Origin: Amphritea atlantica
Lineage (GTDB): Bacteria > Pseudomonadota > Gammaproteobacteria > Pseudomonadales > Balneatricaceae
Direction of reading: 5' to 3'
Assembly (NCBI RefSeq): GCF_018860855.1
Contig: NZ_JAHKQE010000020.1
Location: 124,001-188,000, forward strand
DNA: 64,000 nt
Below, piece after piece: positions 1 through 8,630 of the stretch. Made by a program: the position numbers and the translations under genes. The stretch's first letter is position 1. Each line of letters begins with the position of its first letter. The notes under the pieces are model-generated. The model did not search any database. It worked only from the letters and a program-made list of their open reading frames with translations, and was not told the origin of the DNA.

Positions 1-19
1 TGGCTGCTATTAATTTCAT
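1..19 (-). CDS. 5' end of a gene cut by the window edge, possibly P-II (glnK/glnB)
   Basis: Only six full codons are visible: ATG followed by codons for K-L-I-A-A, then the window ends. A strong GGAGG ribosome site lies five bases before the ATG. Many P-II nitrogen regulators begin with exactly these residues, and the gene sits in a nitrogen island with amt and behind a sigma-54-like promoter. The family call is therefore an inference from six residues plus context and could be wrong. Confidence 0.4.
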
Positions 20-68
20 CCGACCTCCGAATTTTTACATAGAGAATAAAATATTCTTAACGGGAATA

Positions 69-84
69 TGTAATATTCGTGCCA
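69..84 (-). promoter_or_regulatory. Probable sigma-54 promoter for the edge gene
   Basis: On the minus strand the bases read TGGCACGAATATTACA. The -24 half (TGGCACG) is perfect and the -12 half is TTACA instead of TTGCA, with the correct spacing. It ends 50 bases before the ATG at 19. Sigma-54 promoters drive glnK/amt genes in proteobacteria under NtrC control. Confidence 0.6.
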
Positions 85-147
85 ACATATTTTTATTATT
101 TAAATTCAATTAGTTATGACACAAAATAAACTTTTCACGCCGACAGC

Positions 148-195
148 GCGCACCTTAATGAAGCATTGCACCGGTTTGCACCACACCACCGTGCA
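148..195. promoter_or_regulatory. Cluster of NtrC-like half sites
   Basis: TGCACC occurs at 167-172 and 177-182, a GTGCA inverted copy lies at 191-195, and a GCGCACC at 148-154. These resemble halves of the NtrC enhancer (TGCACC..GGTGCA), though the spacing is not canonical. They sit about 65-125 bases upstream of the predicted sigma-54 promoter, where an enhancer would be expected. This is inference only. Confidence 0.35.
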
Positions 196-223
196 TTCCT
201 CGGTATTTCAAGCGATACGGGCT

Positions 224-260
224 AAAAAAAAACCAGCGACATCGGAGGAGATGCCACTGG
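224..260 (-). terminator. Rho-independent terminator after eutC
   Basis: Minus-strand RNA forms an 11-bp stem (CCAGUGGCAUC with GAUGUCGCUGG, two G-U pairs) with a 6-base loop, followed directly by nine U. It lies 43 bases past the eutC stop, so it ends the eutBC transcript and separates it from the edge gene. Confidence 0.85.
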
Positions 261-302
261 CTTTGGGGGGAACGGAACCGGGTTACCTTTTACTCGTTTA
301 TT

Positions 303-1115
303 TCAAGGTAATAAGAAGTTTTTATGGCTGTCAACACCCGCAGATGACACTGATTGATCCTTGAGTGCGACGCCTGAGCACCCTAGCCGCATTGACTCAT
401 CAATTAACCAGAGCAATTTTTCGCTCGCCGCATCAATACTCATACCCGCAGGTCGTACGTTAGAGATGCAGTTACGACGGACATCGGTTAAACCGACTTT
501 AGGCTGGTAGGTATAATAGATACCCAGACTGTCTGGCGAACTCAAACCGGGGCGCTCGCCCACTAGTAGAATCAGCAGCTGCGCGCCAAGGCGTTCACCC
601 ACCTCATCCCCGACAGCGACACGCCCCTGCGTAACAATTGCGACGGGGCCAATACTTAACCCACGACTTTCAAGCCGGCTTAATACCGCTGCAGCCACGG
701 CTGCCGCATGACTTTGTACTGCCATTGAAGACAAACCATCAGCAATCACCAATGAGACCTGTACCGGTTCTGAATGCTGTTGCCGATACGCCTCTAGCGT
801 GGCGACGGCCTGTTGATTTAAACGCCTCCCCAGATCTGGCCGCTGCAGATACTCACTGCGATCATTCGCCCGACTTTGTAGCACCAGTGAATCATATCCA
901 GCGGTCTTTAATGCCTCGATCAGAGGTTCTGTTTGCAACGCAATATGCACAGCATCCCGCGCACTGGCATGATCCATCTGAAACGCCAACAAGGCTTGCG
1001 TGGGTAGACTCACGCCGCTGCGCCCTTGGGCAATACGGGCATCGGTATAACGCCGCAGAGAGGCCCATGAGTTTTCAGTAACAGTATCCGAATCGATTTT
1101 TTTTAGCTCATTCAT
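303..1115 (-). CDS. eutC: Ethanolamine ammonia-lyase small subunit
   Basis: EutC pairs with EutB to form the adenosylcobalamin-dependent lyase that splits ethanolamine into acetaldehyde and ammonia. The 270-residue protein has the usual length and EutC features: an N-terminal segment around SWASLRRYTDARIAQGRSG, the central VSLVIADGLSS stretch, and the C-terminal YYTYQPKVGLTDVRRNCISN region that contacts the cofactor. It follows eutB with a 140-base gap and is followed by a strong terminator. No carboxysome-type shell or eutA reactivase is visible, so this is the short eut form of marine and pseudomonad genomes. The ammonia released fits the nitrogen theme of the neighbours. Confidence 0.95.
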   Translation of the reverse strand: MNELKKIDSDTVTENSWASLRRYTDARIAQGRSGVSLPTQALLAFQMDHASARDAVHIALQTEPLIEALKTAGYDSLVLQSRANDRSEYLQRPDLGRRLNQQAVATLEAYRQQHSEPVQVSLVIADGLSSMAVQSHAAAVAAAVLSRLESRGLSIGPVAIVTQGRVAVGDEVGERLGAQLLILLVGERPGLSSPDSLGIYYTYQPKVGLTDVRRNCISNVRPAGMSIDAASEKLLWLIDESMRLGCSGVALKDQSVSSAGVDSHKNFLLP

Positions 1116-1255
1116 AACGAAACTCTTTGATGACGTTCAGAGGATAATGCTCGTTCTACTGATCCTTTTGTTTATCCTTTTATCCCGCGTTTATTAGCTA
1201 TTCTATTCATTCTTCTGCTGTCTGCTATTGAGACTGAGCGCATCACTGCAGATAA

Positions 1256-2638
1256 CTAAAGCGCCTTAAGTAACCCGCTAAATTGCTCAGGCATGCGCGC
1301 CGCTAACTTACCCGACGGCTGAGTAATCCCAACCTGCTGTAACCAGTGCTCAAATTCCGGTGCTGAGCGCAGCCCCAACACCTCACGAATATAGAGTGCA
1401 TCATGGAAAGAGGTGGTCTGATAATTCAACATAATGTCATCGCCCCCCGGTATACCCATAATGAAGTTGATACCCGCCACCGCCATCTGCGTCAGCAGCA
1501 TATCCATATCATCTTGATCCGCTTCGGCATGGTTGGTGTAACAGATATCGCAGCCCATAGGCAGGCCTAACAATTTGCCGCAAAAATGATCTTCCAATCC
1601 AGCACGGATAATCTGCTTACCATCATAAAGGTATTCTGGACCGATAAAGCCCACCACCGTATTCACCAGCAAAGGATCAAAGTGGCGGGCCACACCGTAA
1701 GCTCGCACCTCACAGGTCTGTTGATCGACACCGTGATGGGCATTAGCCGACAACGCACTGCCTTGGCCCGTTTCAAAATACATCACGTTGTTGCCGACAC
1801 TGCCCCGATTGAGCTCACGCGCCGCTTGATTAGCTTCGGCCAGCAGCGCCAGATTAATACCAAAACTTTCGTTGGCCGCCTGGGTGCCGGCGATCGATTG
1901 GAACACCAGATCAATCGGCACGCCTCGATTAATCGCCTCAATTTGATTGGTCACATGGGTCAACACACAGGACTGCGTAGGGATCTCATAATGCTGGATA
2001 ATATCGTCCAACATTTTCAGTAGTTCGGTGACCGCTGCATAGTTATCTGTCGCCGGATTAATACCGATAACCGCATCACCACTGCCATACATCAAACCAT
2101 CAAGAATACTGGCCGCCACCCCCGCCGGATCATCCACCGGGTGATTGGGCTGTAAGCGAGTCGATAGCACCCCCTTACCACCGAGAGAGTTACGAAAAGC
2201 GGTTTCATTACGACACTTAGAGGCGACCAGAATCAGATCCTGTACCCGCATCAATTTCGATACCGCCGCAACCATCTCCGGCGTTAACCCCGGCGATAAC
2301 TGTTTCAAGCTATCGCTGGTCGCCTTATCTGATAATAACCAGTTACGAAAATCCCCCACCGTTAAATGGGATATCGGTGCAAATGCAACCGGATCATGAC
2401 TATCGACAATCAGCCGGCTGACTTCATCGATTTCAGGTGGAATCACCTGCTCATTTAAAAAGATCTTCAAGGGAAGATCCGCCAAGGCGATCTGTGCCGC
2501 CACTCGCTCTCGCGCCGACCCCGCCGCCAGTCCCGCTAGACAATCACCGGAACGTAACGGTGTCGCCTTAGCCAACAGTGTTTTAAGATCTTCAAACTGC
2601 CAGCGCTGCTGGCCTGCTGTGGCGGAATAAACGGTCAT
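1256..2638 (-). CDS. eutB: Ethanolamine ammonia-lyase large subunit
   Basis: EutB is the catalytic TIM-barrel subunit of B12-dependent ethanolamine ammonia-lyase. The 460 residues match the family length. Family stretches are clear, including VMYFETGQGSALSANAHHG near the active site and MGCDICYTNHAEADQDDMD near the C-terminus. The ATG has a GGAG site 10-13 bases upstream. It lies first in a short eutBC unit, about 50 bases after a terminator that closes the amt transcript. The unit therefore needs its own promoter in the AT-rich 2640-2700 interval, where I see no clear consensus. No eutR regulator is adjacent. Confidence 0.96.
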   Translation of the reverse strand: MTVYSATAGQQRWQFEDLKTLLAKATPLRSGDCLAGLAAGSARERVAAQIALADLPLKIFLNEQVIPPEIDEVSRLIVDSHDPVAFAPISHLTVGDFRNWLLSDKATSDSLKQLSPGLTPEMVAAVSKLMRVQDLILVASKCRNETAFRNSLGGKGVLSTRLQPNHPVDDPAGVAASILDGLMYGSGDAVIGINPATDNYAAVTELLKMLDDIIQHYEIPTQSCVLTHVTNQIEAINRGVPIDLVFQSIAGTQAANESFGINLALLAEANQAARELNRGSVGNNVMYFETGQGSALSANAHHGVDQQTCEVRAYGVARHFDPLLVNTVVGFIGPEYLYDGKQIIRAGLEDHFCGKLLGLPMGCDICYTNHAEADQDDMDMLLTQMAVAGINFIMGIPGGDDIMLNYQTTSFHDALYIREVLGLRSAPEFEHWLQQVGITQPSGKLAARMPEQFSGLLKAL

Positions 2639-2689
2639 AATACGACGAACTCCACAAAGGTCTTTTTAAATAAGCAATGAACAAAACAT

Positions 2690-2733
2690 ATTATAAAAAA
2701 CAAGTTCCGGAGCAGTGAGTACCACTCCGGAAC
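2690..2733 (-). terminator. Terminator of the amt transcript
   Basis: A perfect 9-bp inverted repeat (gttccggag at 2704-2712, ctccggaac at 2725-2733) is followed on the minus strand by CTTGTTTTTTATAAT, a run of six T. A weaker hairpin lies just upstream at about 2741-2763. Confidence 0.85.
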
Positions 2734-2769
2734 AGGTTTCGTCCTATCGTAACACGACAGGACTAATCA

Positions 2770-2937
2770 CTACTTATAATCGATATAGGTGTGATTTTCG
2801 TGAAGCACACTGGCCAACACCGCACCTGCCGTAGCAAGAACAGCCAAACCCAGAATAAGCATCATAGCAGTTGGGCTATCCGCAAAGGTAAAGTACGCTT
2901 CTGCGCCTTCCCAAGTAGTAATAGGACTTGAATTCAT
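2770..2937 (-). CDS. Small single-pass membrane protein downstream of amt
   Basis: This 55-residue reading frame starts at an ATG with an ideal AAGGAG site eight bases upstream, directly after amt (11-base gap). The protein has an N-terminal stretch MNSSPITTWEGAEAYFTF, one hydrophobic helix (about residues 22-44, MMLILGLAVLATAGAVLAS) and a short tail ending HTYIDYK. It is followed by the strong terminator, so it is the last gene of the amt transcript. I do not recognise a named family. Position and size suggest an accessory or regulatory subunit of the ammonium transporter, which is inference. It was too short for routine gene calling. Confidence 0.8.
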   Translation of the reverse strand: MNSSPITTWEGAEAYFTFADSPTAMMLILGLAVLATAGAVLASVLHENHTYIDYK

Positions 2938-2948
2938 AGTCGTTCTCC

Positions 2949-4301
2949 TTAAGCCGTTGCAGTGGCTGTTACTTTAGTTGCCGGTATTTCAGATGAATAT
3001 GCTGGCACTGATTCTGGATAAGCTTCCAGAGGTACTTCAACAATATCCAGACCCATCTCTTCCGCTTTAGGTGGTACACGTAGGAAGTTCAGTTTCGCCA
3101 TTACCCAAGACAGACCATAGCCTGGCACGAAGCCGAGTAGAGCCATGACTCCGGCACTCATTAGCTGACCTGTGAATGAAACGTCAGGCGCACCTTCGAT
3201 AACATTCGGGAAACCGCTAGCGAAGATACCTAGACCGATAATACCGATCAGACCGCCCACACCGTGAACTGCAAATGCACCCACTGCATCATCAACCTTA
3301 AACTTATTGGTGATGAACTTATCCGCTAATGGCGCAACAACACCGCCGGTAATACCTAGCAGGAACGCTAGTGGTGGGTAATAAAGATCCAAGCCTGGCG
3401 CCGCAGAGAAGATACCAGCCAGTGCACCGGACATCATCCAGAAAGGCTGACGAGTAACAAAGTAAGCACCAATAATACCGCCGGAGAAAGCCATCAGTGT
3501 ATTGAAGCTAACCGCTGACAAGGTAACAGGCGTACCGAAGATAGTGGTCCATTGAGCGCTACCGGCATAGATGATGCAGCCGCCAAGGAAACCGAAGAAA
3601 CCGACAATGATCAGCATCAGACCGATAATGGTCATCGGCATACTATGACCTTTGATATCAACCGGCGTACCATCTGCAAGGAAGCGACCGATACGTGGCC
3701 CAAGGTTAATGGTGACACCCAGCGCAAAGAAGCCAGCAACCATATGTACGCAACCTGCTGCGCCAAAGTCATGAAAGCCCCACTCAACGGTCAACCAACC
3801 CGTTGGATGCCAGCCCCAAGCAGCGCCCAGAATCCAAACAACTGAACCGAGAATGATCGCCAGAATCAGGAAAGAGCTCATCCGAATCCGCTCAATCACC
3901 GCACCGGAGAAAATTGATGCGGTGGTTGCAGCAAAGAGGACAAATGCACCCCAGAAGATACCACTCGCATTATCGGTTAGGTTCGGCCCCATATTCAAAG
4001 ACCAAGGCAGACCTGCTGCACCCGCTTCATAATCTGGCGTGAAACCGTTGTACATTGCTAGATAAATCCACCAGCCGAAAAAGAAGAAGGTCGGAATAAT
4101 AAAGGCGAATGCCAGAATGTTTTTCACACCAGATGCCAGGGCATTTTTCAGGCGTGAAGCACCCATCTCATACGCCAAAAAGCCTGCATGGATAATTATC
4201 ATTAAACCGGTACACCACCAATAGAATACTTCCATATTGATGGTGCCCGTCATCTCTATCAGAGTTTGTAACTCTGCTAATGTAGGGGCTGTCTGCTCCA
4301 T
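2949..4301 (-). CDS. amt: Ammonium transporter (Amt/MEP/Rh family)
   Basis: Inner-membrane channel for ammonium uptake. The 450-residue protein has about eleven membrane helices. Family signatures include FYWWCTGLMIIIHAGFLAYEMG near the N-terminus, the AAGCVHMVAGFFALG stretch with the pore-region histidine, and VGAFAVHGVGGLIGIIGLG carrying the second conserved histidine. Unlike E. coli AmtB it has no obvious cleavable signal peptide; it begins with a polar MEQTAPTLAELQTLIE segment. It is transcribed with the 55-residue membrane protein and lies between ammonia-releasing catabolic genes (eutBC and TMAO demethylase). A consensus sigma-54 promoter lies upstream, which points to nitrogen control. 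Confidence 0.95.
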   Translation of the reverse strand: MEQTAPTLAELQTLIEMTGTINMEVFYWWCTGLMIIIHAGFLAYEMGASRLKNALASGVKNILAFAFIIPTFFFFGWWIYLAMYNGFTPDYEAGAAGLPWSLNMGPNLTDNASGIFWGAFVLFAATTASIFSGAVIERIRMSSFLILAIILGSVVWILGAAWGWHPTGWLTVEWGFHDFGAAGCVHMVAGFFALGVTINLGPRIGRFLADGTPVDIKGHSMPMTIIGLMLIIVGFFGFLGGCIIYAGSAQWTTIFGTPVTLSAVSFNTLMAFSGGIIGAYFVTRQPFWMMSGALAGIFSAAPGLDLYYPPLAFLLGITGGVVAPLADKFITNKFKVDDAVGAFAVHGVGGLIGIIGLGIFASGFPNVIEGAPDVSFTGQLMSAGVMALLGFVPGYGLSWVMAKLNFLRVPPKAEEMGLDIVEVPLEAYPESVPAYSSEIPATKVTATATA

Positions 4302-4411
4302 TTTGGGAAACCTCTCATCTGTTAAATTTTCTATTGCACAATCGTTTAGAACTGCGATTTAAGCCGTTAAATTTTATTTATCATTGGTAAACTTTATTTC
4401 CCTTCAGGAAA

Positions 4412-4427
4412 TGCATTTTTTATACCA
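4412..4427 (-). promoter_or_regulatory. Consensus sigma-54 promoter of amt
   Basis: The minus strand reads TGGTATAAAAAATGCA, which fits the TGGYRYRNNNNWTGCW consensus at every position. It lies about 110 bases before the amt start. An NtrC-like fragment (GCACCA) is present further upstream near 4522-4533. Confidence 0.75.
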
Positions 4428-4680
4428 CCAGCAATATTTATTATTTAATATCAGTAAGTTAAATAATAAAAACCGCTAATCACCCTCTCTTCCTCATCTT
4501 TTTATTGACCTTAAATGATGCGCCGCACCAAAAAGAGTCTAAATCAGTCGTCACCCTTTCATAGGCAATAGGGCTAACCTTGATGGCATAAATCATAATG
4601 ACCATCACTGCCTACGCTAAAAACGGATAACTCATCACCGACCCTCTTCGATTACAGGCATCCCCCTTTGAATTAACACC

Positions 4681-4728
4681 CATCATCCGCGGATGATGAG
4701 CGTCCAAATCTTGTTAATCACGCTCATC
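4681..4728. repeat. Adjacent palindromes downstream of tdm
   Basis: An 18-base perfect palindrome (catcatccgcggatgatg, 4681-4698) overlaps a second inverted repeat with 9-base arms (gatgagcgt 4695-4703, acgctcatc 4720-4728). They could be a transcription end structure for tdm or an operator. No U-tract follows on the minus strand. Confidence 0.6.
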
Positions 4729-4783
4729 CATCACGTTAAATCAAGCGTTCTAACCGTGCCGCCTGATATAGGTTTTGCTTCTA

Positions 4784-7090
4784 TTAACTTCTGACGCGCG
4801 TTCTTTCTGGGTCATAGAACGGTAAGGTGGTTGTACGCACCGGAATCCGTTTGCGCTGGCCATCCAACTGTCCAACTTCCAGCACAGTGCCAGGCTCAGC
4901 AAACTGAGGCTCGACACGACACAAAGCGATTTGGCTTTTCAGGCTCGGCGAATAGGTCGCACTGGTCACCACACCTACGGGAAAACGACCATTAAACACT
5001 GAGTCACCGTGGCTGACGGTCTCTTGGCTATCGATCATCAGTCCGACTAGTTTTTTCCGACTCAATGGATTTTGTGCTGCAATCGCGTCGCGTCCAACAA
5101 AGTCATCGGTCTTGGTTTTCAACGGCACGGTAAAGCCAATACCCGCTTCAAATGGGTTAGTTTCGGCGCAGAACTCATGTTCGGCAAAAATAAGCCCCGC
5201 TTCGATCCGCAATGTATCCAAGGCATCAAAGCCTAACGGTGCAATACCGTATGGCTCACCGGCCTGCCAAATCGTATCCCATAGCTGCTCACCCTGATCC
5301 GGATGACACCAAACTTCAAAGCCAAGCTCACCGGTATAGCCGGTCCGAGAAACCATGACCGGCATCCCATCCGGCCCACCGATGCGACCGGTCATAAAGC
5401 GGAACCAGCCTAGCTCAGCAACCGGAGTACATGACTCGGCGTTCCAAATAATCTGTTGCAGCAGGTTGCGACTTTGCGGCCCCTGTACTGCAACGTTATG
5501 AATCTGATCCGTGGATTCCCGTACCTGTACCTGCAAACCTTTCTCGGCGGCTAACTGACGTAACCAAATACCGCAGTATGAATCTCCACAGATCCAGCGA
5601 AACGCATGCTGCCCTAAACGAAATAACGTACCATCATCGATCATCCCCCCCGTGCTGTGACACACCGCCGAATAGACCACTTCGCCGATAGACATCCGCG
5701 ATACATTCCGCGTCAACGCATACTGCAGTAGGATTTCAGCATCAGGCCCGACCACTTCAAACTTTCTCAGTGGTGTCAAATCAATCATGGCAACCCGCTC
5801 ACGACAGGCTAAATATTCAGCCCGAGCACCATAGTTCTGATATTCCGATGCCACCCAGTAGCCTCGATATTCAGTAAACTGTTTTGTCAGGGCTGATGTG
5901 CGGCCATGGAAACCGGTCGGTTTAGTCATACGGGGCTGTTCCTCTGGTGTAATTCGGTAACCCACTGAACGTGGAAATTCACAACTTGCCGGATAGATAC
6001 GGACATGGATATCGGTGGGGTTCCAGCCATTGGCAGGATCAATATCATCGGGGCAAGCAGACGATACACAGATCAAATCTCTGTTGGCCTGCAACAAGAC
6101 ATAATCACCTGCGCGCGACCAAGGCTCTTCAAATGCAATCGTGCCGCAATCACCGGCGCTGGTATTAAAAAAGAAATTGATCGCTGGCCAGCCATCCCTC
6201 GCGGCGATGCCATAATTACTCAAACAGCGATTGAAATTATCGGTGCAGTTTAGATGGCCAAAATAACCGCTGTCTTCGTAAAACTTACGATTACAGGCAA
6301 ACAGAAAACTATCGTGTCGCCCGACTGTATCCTGCACTACCTCAAGCATGGTTTGTTGCCGTGTATCAACCAGCTTTGAATGCAAGCCAGGTTGAGGCAG
6401 TGTCAATCCGTTCAATGTTCGCGTCGCAACGGCATCCAAAGCCACTTCATGTCCTTGCTCTAAGGCCGCGGCATCAAAGGCTATAAAATCGCTGCACTGC
6501 TTACCTTCAACATCAATAATTTGAATCCACTCACCCGCTTTGACTTCATAGCTGGTTGCACTGCCACGGGGGATACGAAACTCGCTACGAGGCGTTGCCA
6601 GCGGTGGCGGCAAATCCGCATCAAGTGTCGTAAAGTGCGCCACCTGCAACGCCGTCACAGGGGTCTGCTCAACGACCTGCATATCCTTTCCGCAACACAG
6701 CACAACCATTGTCAGCGACTCACTCACCTCAAACGTCGGCAAGCTATCGGCAGAACAACAATGAGCCTGCTGTAAGGCCTGCTCATTAATGTTCCACACT
6801 TGCAGCAACTCAGTTAACCGCAATGCTGACTCACTCTGCTGTGCCAACTGTGCTCCGGTATTCACCGCTTCACTGAGTGGGTAATCGAGCAACGGAGACT
6901 CCGTAACACCGCCCTGCGCATCCATAAAAATCAGTTCGCAGCCCTGCTGAAAATCTGCAGACGTAATACAGACCTTATCCCCAGCATGTAGCTCTAACCG
7001 CAATGCATCCTGCCCTTCAACCCGGTATAACCGAGGCTGAACAGGTAACACCTCATTTAATACCTGAGCCTGTTGTTGATGAATCGTCAT
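4784..7090 (-). CDS. tdm: Trimethylamine N-oxide demethylase (DUF1989 + GcvT-like)
   Basis: Tdm converts TMAO to dimethylamine and formaldehyde, with the formaldehyde passed to tetrahydrofolate. The 768-residue protein shows the expected fusion. An N-terminal part (roughly residues 1-390) is of the DUF1989 type, with Cys/His motifs such as EGKQCSDFIAF, CNRKFYEDSGYFGHLNCTDN and SACPDD that fit its known zinc site. The C-terminal part (about 395-768) is an aminomethyltransferase-like folate domain, with ACRERVAMIDLTPLRKFEV, VAVQGPQSR and VSRTGYTGELGFEVWC. This fusion, together with nearby tmm and dimethylamine monooxygenase genes, separates it from a plain GcvT. It is transcribed alone, divergent from the two-component system. 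Confidence 0.92.
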   Translation of the reverse strand: MTIHQQQAQVLNEVLPVQPRLYRVEGQDALRLELHAGDKVCITSADFQQGCELIFMDAQGGVTESPLLDYPLSEAVNTGAQLAQQSESALRLTELLQVWNINEQALQQAHCCSADSLPTFEVSESLTMVVLCCGKDMQVVEQTPVTALQVAHFTTLDADLPPPLATPRSEFRIPRGSATSYEVKAGEWIQIIDVEGKQCSDFIAFDAAALEQGHEVALDAVATRTLNGLTLPQPGLHSKLVDTRQQTMLEVVQDTVGRHDSFLFACNRKFYEDSGYFGHLNCTDNFNRCLSNYGIAARDGWPAINFFFNTSAGDCGTIAFEEPWSRAGDYVLLQANRDLICVSSACPDDIDPANGWNPTDIHVRIYPASCEFPRSVGYRITPEEQPRMTKPTGFHGRTSALTKQFTEYRGYWVASEYQNYGARAEYLACRERVAMIDLTPLRKFEVVGPDAEILLQYALTRNVSRMSIGEVVYSAVCHSTGGMIDDGTLFRLGQHAFRWICGDSYCGIWLRQLAAEKGLQVQVRESTDQIHNVAVQGPQSRNLLQQIIWNAESCTPVAELGWFRFMTGRIGGPDGMPVMVSRTGYTGELGFEVWCHPDQGEQLWDTIWQAGEPYGIAPLGFDALDTLRIEAGLIFAEHEFCAETNPFEAGIGFTVPLKTKTDDFVGRDAIAAQNPLSRKKLVGLMIDSQETVSHGDSVFNGRFPVGVVTSATYSPSLKSQIALCRVEPQFAEPGTVLEVGQLDGQRKRIPVRTTTLPFYDPERTRVRS

Positions 7091-7303
7091 AGCATTATCC
7101 CGTTAAACTTATCGACAAAACCTGTCACTCAATTCCACCCTGATACATTTATCTTTCAGCGCTATATAAGTGCGCGTTTAGGTCATTCGGAGCCAATATG
7201 GTGCAGATTTAGTCACCCATTAACCCGTGAAATTTATTTCTTGCTGGTTAAAAATATTTACTCATAGTGATTTAAGTAACAATTCTCAGGAAGGAGTAAG
7301 CCA

Positions 7304-7399
7304 TTGTGGGTATTCGTCTCTGGATGGCACAGAAACTGCTTAGTTCATACCATGAGAGACGTTTCCCTACCCGGCGAACGCACTGTGAAGGAGGTCAAA
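7304..7399 (+). other. Possible N-terminal extension or leader upstream of the kinase
   Basis: A second ribosome site (AAGGAG, 7291-7296) precedes a TTG at 7304 that is in frame with the kinase, and a GTG at 7306 that opens a separate 48-codon frame. Either an extended kinase or a short leader peptide could be made. The better start of the kinase is at 7400, so this is uncertain. Confidence 0.3.
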
Positions 7400-8560
7400 A
7401 TGGCTGTATCCATGCCCCTGTGGTTGCTCAACTTTCCCCGACTGTTACGTGAACAACGGCAACACCAGGTTACGCGAAAGGTGAGCGCCTATGCTCCGGC
7501 CCTGAGCCAACTGGTCATTGATCTGGCCTGCAGTGATAACATTAGCCAAAGTTTGAAACAGAGCCTCGACCAACTTCAGCGCTATGTCGGCCTGCACCTT
7601 GAAGCGGATATTTACCTAATCGGCATGCCGATACCTGATCGAAACAAATTATTACACCCAACAGAGATCACCCCGCCCATGGGATTGGCAGCACAACTGC
7701 GCTATCAGTTAACCGAACACAGCATCCATGATGCCGACGAATTACGCTATAAACTGCCTGGCAGCGCCCTTTCCATACACGCCTTAAAGCTAACGTTAGA
7801 GGATGCCGACAATACCGGTTGGGTAGTGCTGTGCTTCAAGGATCACTTGCCGGATAGCACCCCGATAAACCGTCTATTAGCACCGGTCGCTGAAGCCCTC
7901 GGCAATGGCTTGAAAGGATGGTGCAGACAACAATCGCGCATCAATGCGGCCATCAGCTCTGAAAAAGCGGCCCATGCGGCCGAACTGCATGACTCGATGG
8001 CACAGATCCTCGGGTATATGCGGATCAAAGCTTCACGTCTCGCCCAGCAATGTAAAAACACCTCAGAACCTGAACTCGCGAAAATTAGCGAAGACCTTTC
8101 CCATCAAGCCCAATGCGCTTATCGACAAACCCGTGAGCTAATCGCCTGCTCTCGACTCTCTATTGAACAGGGCCATCTCGTCGATGCGATCAGTCAAGCC
8201 ATTGGCGAGTTTGAACAACGCTGTGCGATGGTATTTGAACTGGATAACCGGGTCGGTTCGCAGCTGTTCACCGAAGATGATTCTCAAGCGATTTTTATTA
8301 TCCGTGAGGCGCTCAACAATATTGTTAGACATGCACATGCAAGCCATGCCCGGGTACAACTGCTACGCCAGAATGACGGCTCGGTACGCATTCGTATTGA
8401 AGATAACGGTAAAGGGATTTGTGCCGATCAGGCTCGCCAAGATAGTTTTGGTATGAAAATCATGCAGGAAAGAGCAGAACGCATCCATGCTAACCTGTTC
8501 ATACTGCCACGGATTCAGGGCGGCACACGGATAGACCTTATTATTCCGGCGGCCAAATAA
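7400..8560 (+). CDS. Soluble NarL-family sensor histidine kinase
   Basis: Two-component kinase of the HisKA_3/HATPase class that pairs with LuxR-type regulators. The start at 7400 is chosen for the AAGGAGG site ending five bases before the ATG. It gives 386 residues with no membrane helix, so it senses a cytoplasmic signal. The H-box AAELHDSMAQILGYMRIKA (His near 197) is followed by an ATP-binding domain with IIREALNNIVRHAHA, EDNGKGI and GTRIDLIIP. The N-terminal 180 residues look like a GAF-type sensor, but I cannot assign them firmly. It lies divergent from tdm and heads a cluster with the regulator, a PAS protein and tmm. Control of trimethylamine genes is a likely role by position only. 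Confidence 0.88.
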   Translation: MAVSMPLWLLNFPRLLREQRQHQVTRKVSAYAPALSQLVIDLACSDNISQSLKQSLDQLQRYVGLHLEADIYLIGMPIPDRNKLLHPTEITPPMGLAAQLRYQLTEHSIHDADELRYKLPGSALSIHALKLTLEDADNTGWVVLCFKDHLPDSTPINRLLAPVAEALGNGLKGWCRQQSRINAAISSEKAAHAAELHDSMAQILGYMRIKASRLAQQCKNTSEPELAKISEDLSHQAQCAYRQTRELIACSRLSIEQGHLVDAISQAIGEFEQRCAMVFELDNRVGSQLFTEDDSQAIFIIREALNNIVRHAHASHARVQLLRQNDGSVRIRIEDNGKGICADQARQDSFGMKIMQERAERIHANLFILPRIQGGTRIDLIIPAAK

Positions 8561-8630
8561 TAGACGCCTCCGCTCGATCGGCTTTTATTCATCATCGCCG
8601 ATAAACACAATGCTCATAAATGAAGCACTT

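Larger units (their letters stand above)
4302..4783. other. Intergenic region between tdm and amt
   Basis: This 482-base stretch holds no credible gene. It contains the amt promoter (4412-4427), an AT-rich leader, and two palindromes near the tdm end (4681-4728). I see no clear T-run terminator for tdm. Confidence 0.6.

Noticed and set aside
638-1081. Long plus-strand frame opposite eutC
   Set aside because: It lies fully antisense to a certain eutC gene, has no ribosome site and no protein-like motif.
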